From positions 1,488,001 to 1,552,000 of the forward strand of contig NZ_LT607755.1 of assembly GCF_900090275.1 (NCBI RefSeq): a DNA stretch of 64,000 bases, given 5' to 3'. The notes beneath the pieces are model-generated. The model did no database searches. It saw only the letters and a program-made list of their open reading frames with translations, and was not told the origin of the DNA. Positions 63,114 through 64,000 of the stretch are shown one piece after another (position 1 is the first letter of the stretch; every line of letters begins with the position of its first letter). The stretch is from Micromonospora zamorensis (GTDB lineage Bacteria; Actinomycetota; Actinomycetes; Mycobacteriales; Micromonosporaceae). The translations under genes and the position numbers were made by a program.

Positions 63114-63740
63114 TTGCTCAGCGCCGACGAGTTCTTCCTGATCGCACACAACGACAGTCGTGGCAAGGCCAAGCTGCACCCGGCGGCGACCGGGCTCGGG
63201 CTGGCCGCCGGGCTGCTCGGCGAGCTGCTCCTCTATGGACACATCACCGTCTCCGACGGCCGGGTCACCGTCATCGACCGCCGTCCGCCGGCTGACGCGC
63301 TGGCGCACACCGTGCTCGACCAGCTGATCGGCGAGTCCCAGCACCAGGAGCTGCGCATCTGGCTCAGCTTCCTGGCCCAGAGCGCGACCACCTCGGTGGG
63401 GGAGCGGCTGGCCCGCGCCGGCGTGCTGCGCCGCCAGGAGAGCCGTCGGCTGCTGCGTACCTCGGTCAGCTACCTGCCGATCGACCTCAACGCGGTGGCC
63501 TGGCCGGCCACCCGGCTGCGGGCCCTGCTGGAACGGCCGGACCCGCCAAGCGTGCCGGATGCTCTGCTGCTCGGCCTGGTCATGGCGACGGGGCTGACCC
63601 GCGAGGTGCTGTGGAGCGCCGGCCCGCGCGCCCACCACCGCCTGAACGTCCTCATCCCCGCGCTGCCGGCACCCCTCAAGGAGCTCGTCGGGCACACCGA
63701 GGCCGCCGTCGGCGCCGCCGTGCTGCGCGGCCTCCCCTGA
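63114..63740 (+). CDS. GPP34 (GOLPH3-like) family protein
   Basis: A 208-residue protein of the Golgi-phosphoprotein-3 fold, common in actinobacteria. LSADEFFLIAHNDSRGKAKLHP begins the domain, and LGLAAGLLGELLLYGHI and NAVAWPATRLRALLE are further family segments. In eukaryotes GPP34 binds PI4P; the bacterial ligand and role are unknown. The start is uncertain: TTG 63114 with GGGGAGGA just upstream, GTG 63099, or ATG 63060. It is followed 49 bp later by a permease gene. Confidence 0.72.
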   Translation: MLSADEFFLIAHNDSRGKAKLHPAATGLGLAAGLLGELLLYGHITVSDGRVTVIDRRPPADALAHTVLDQLIGESQHQELRIWLSFLAQSATTSVGERLARAGVLRRQESRRLLRTSVSYLPIDLNAVAWPATRLRALLERPDPPSVPDALLLGLVMATGLTREVLWSAGPRAHHRLNVLIPALPAPLKELVGHTEAAVGAAVLRGLP

Positions 63741-63789
63741 TCCCCCCCGGTAACCCCCTACCCCTCCCTCGACAACCGGAGTAGTCGTA

Positions 63790-64000
63790 TGCGACCGACA
63801 TCGACAGTCGACCGACCCAGCAACGTCTCCGAATCTCTCGCCCGGGGCCGCCTCGGCATCCCCTCGGTGATCTTCTTCGTGCTCTCCGCCGCCGCGCCGT
63901 TGACCGTGGTGGCCGGCGTCGTCACCACCGGCTACGGCGTCATCGGCGTGACCGGCATCCCGCTGGCCTTCCTGCTGGTCGCCGCTGTGCTCGCGCTGTT
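63790..64000 (+). CDS. APC-family amino acid permease, N-terminal part
   Basis: The first 70 codons of an amino-acid permease; the gene continues past the window edge. A basic/polar N-terminus (about 25 residues) precedes a first helix with SVIFFVLSAAAPLTVVAGV, the APC start pattern, and then a second hydrophobic segment. GGAG lies about 8 nt before the ATG. Substrate cannot be guessed. Confidence 0.82.

Overview
The window is dense, very G+C-rich bacterial chromosome (roughly 70% G+C by eye, strong G/C third-position bias, GTG starts common). The gene set points to a filamentous actinobacterium of the Micromonosporaceae (Micromonospora-like): a class F sortase pair, an XRE/DUF5753 + DUF397 pair, a GPP34 protein, a DUF222-HNH endonuclease, an IdeR/DmdR1-type iron box, a CebR-type cellulose box and a secreted GH9 cellulase. 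I see no rRNA, tRNA, phage, plasmid or CRISPR. The placement is inferred from content, not from a database search.

Layout. 37-4558 (minus): four genes that together match the C-E-D-F set of a bacillosamine-type pathway (4,6-dehydratase, PLP aminotransferase, acetyltransferase, phosphoglycosyl transferase). 4800-14844: mostly housekeeping (DUF389 membrane protein, APH-type kinase, Tex, dGTPase, MBL hydrolase, Tat-exported serine hydrolase, SDR). 14900-21112: zinc alcohol dehydrogenase, a 630-bp intergenic region packed with palindromes, then the sdhCAB operon with a divergent LysR regulator. 21165-26087: HrpA, a small cytidine-deaminase-like protein, a YciI protein. 26229-30271: an iron-siderophore ABC import operon (permease, permease, ATPase, lipoprotein) behind an iron box. 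30331-31580: a DUF559 gene bracketed by two copies of an 82-nt palindromic element, each followed by a G-rich tract. 31581-38865: unknown gene, divergent TetR/MBL pair, Ski2-like helicase, trmB, and a surface protein/class F sortase pair. 38947-42090: dehalogenase-like hydrolase, ABM monooxygenase, exonuclease III, PAC2 protein. 42510-52095: lysozyme-like anchored protein, a 48-residue basic protein, EcsC protein, SGNH lipoprotein, membrane ABM protein, aldehyde dehydrogenase, LLM oxidoreductase, Na+/H+ antiporter with a UBP zinc finger, MFS transporter. 52186-52338: a nine-copy 17-bp minisatellite. 52387-64000: HNH endonuclease with a candidate SOS box, a HisRS-like paralogue, HAD hydrolase, GH9 cellulase under a CebR box, PP2C phosphatase, HrpB, DUF397/XRE pair, GPP34 protein and the start of an APC permease.

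How it works together. Most neighbours are independent units, but several are clearly coupled: the pgl-like cassette (nucleotide sugar made, then loaded on a lipid carrier), sdhCAB (respiratory complex II), the iron operon, the sortase pair, and NhaP + UBP finger. Many genes appear leaderless, with a TAGNNT-like -10 hexamer 6-8 nt before the start codon. The most unexplained items are the paired 82-nt palindromes around the DUF559 gene, the palindrome-rich gap upstream of the alcohol dehydrogenase, the HisRS-like paralogue, and the unknown gene behind a perfect AT-rich palindrome at 32249-32274.
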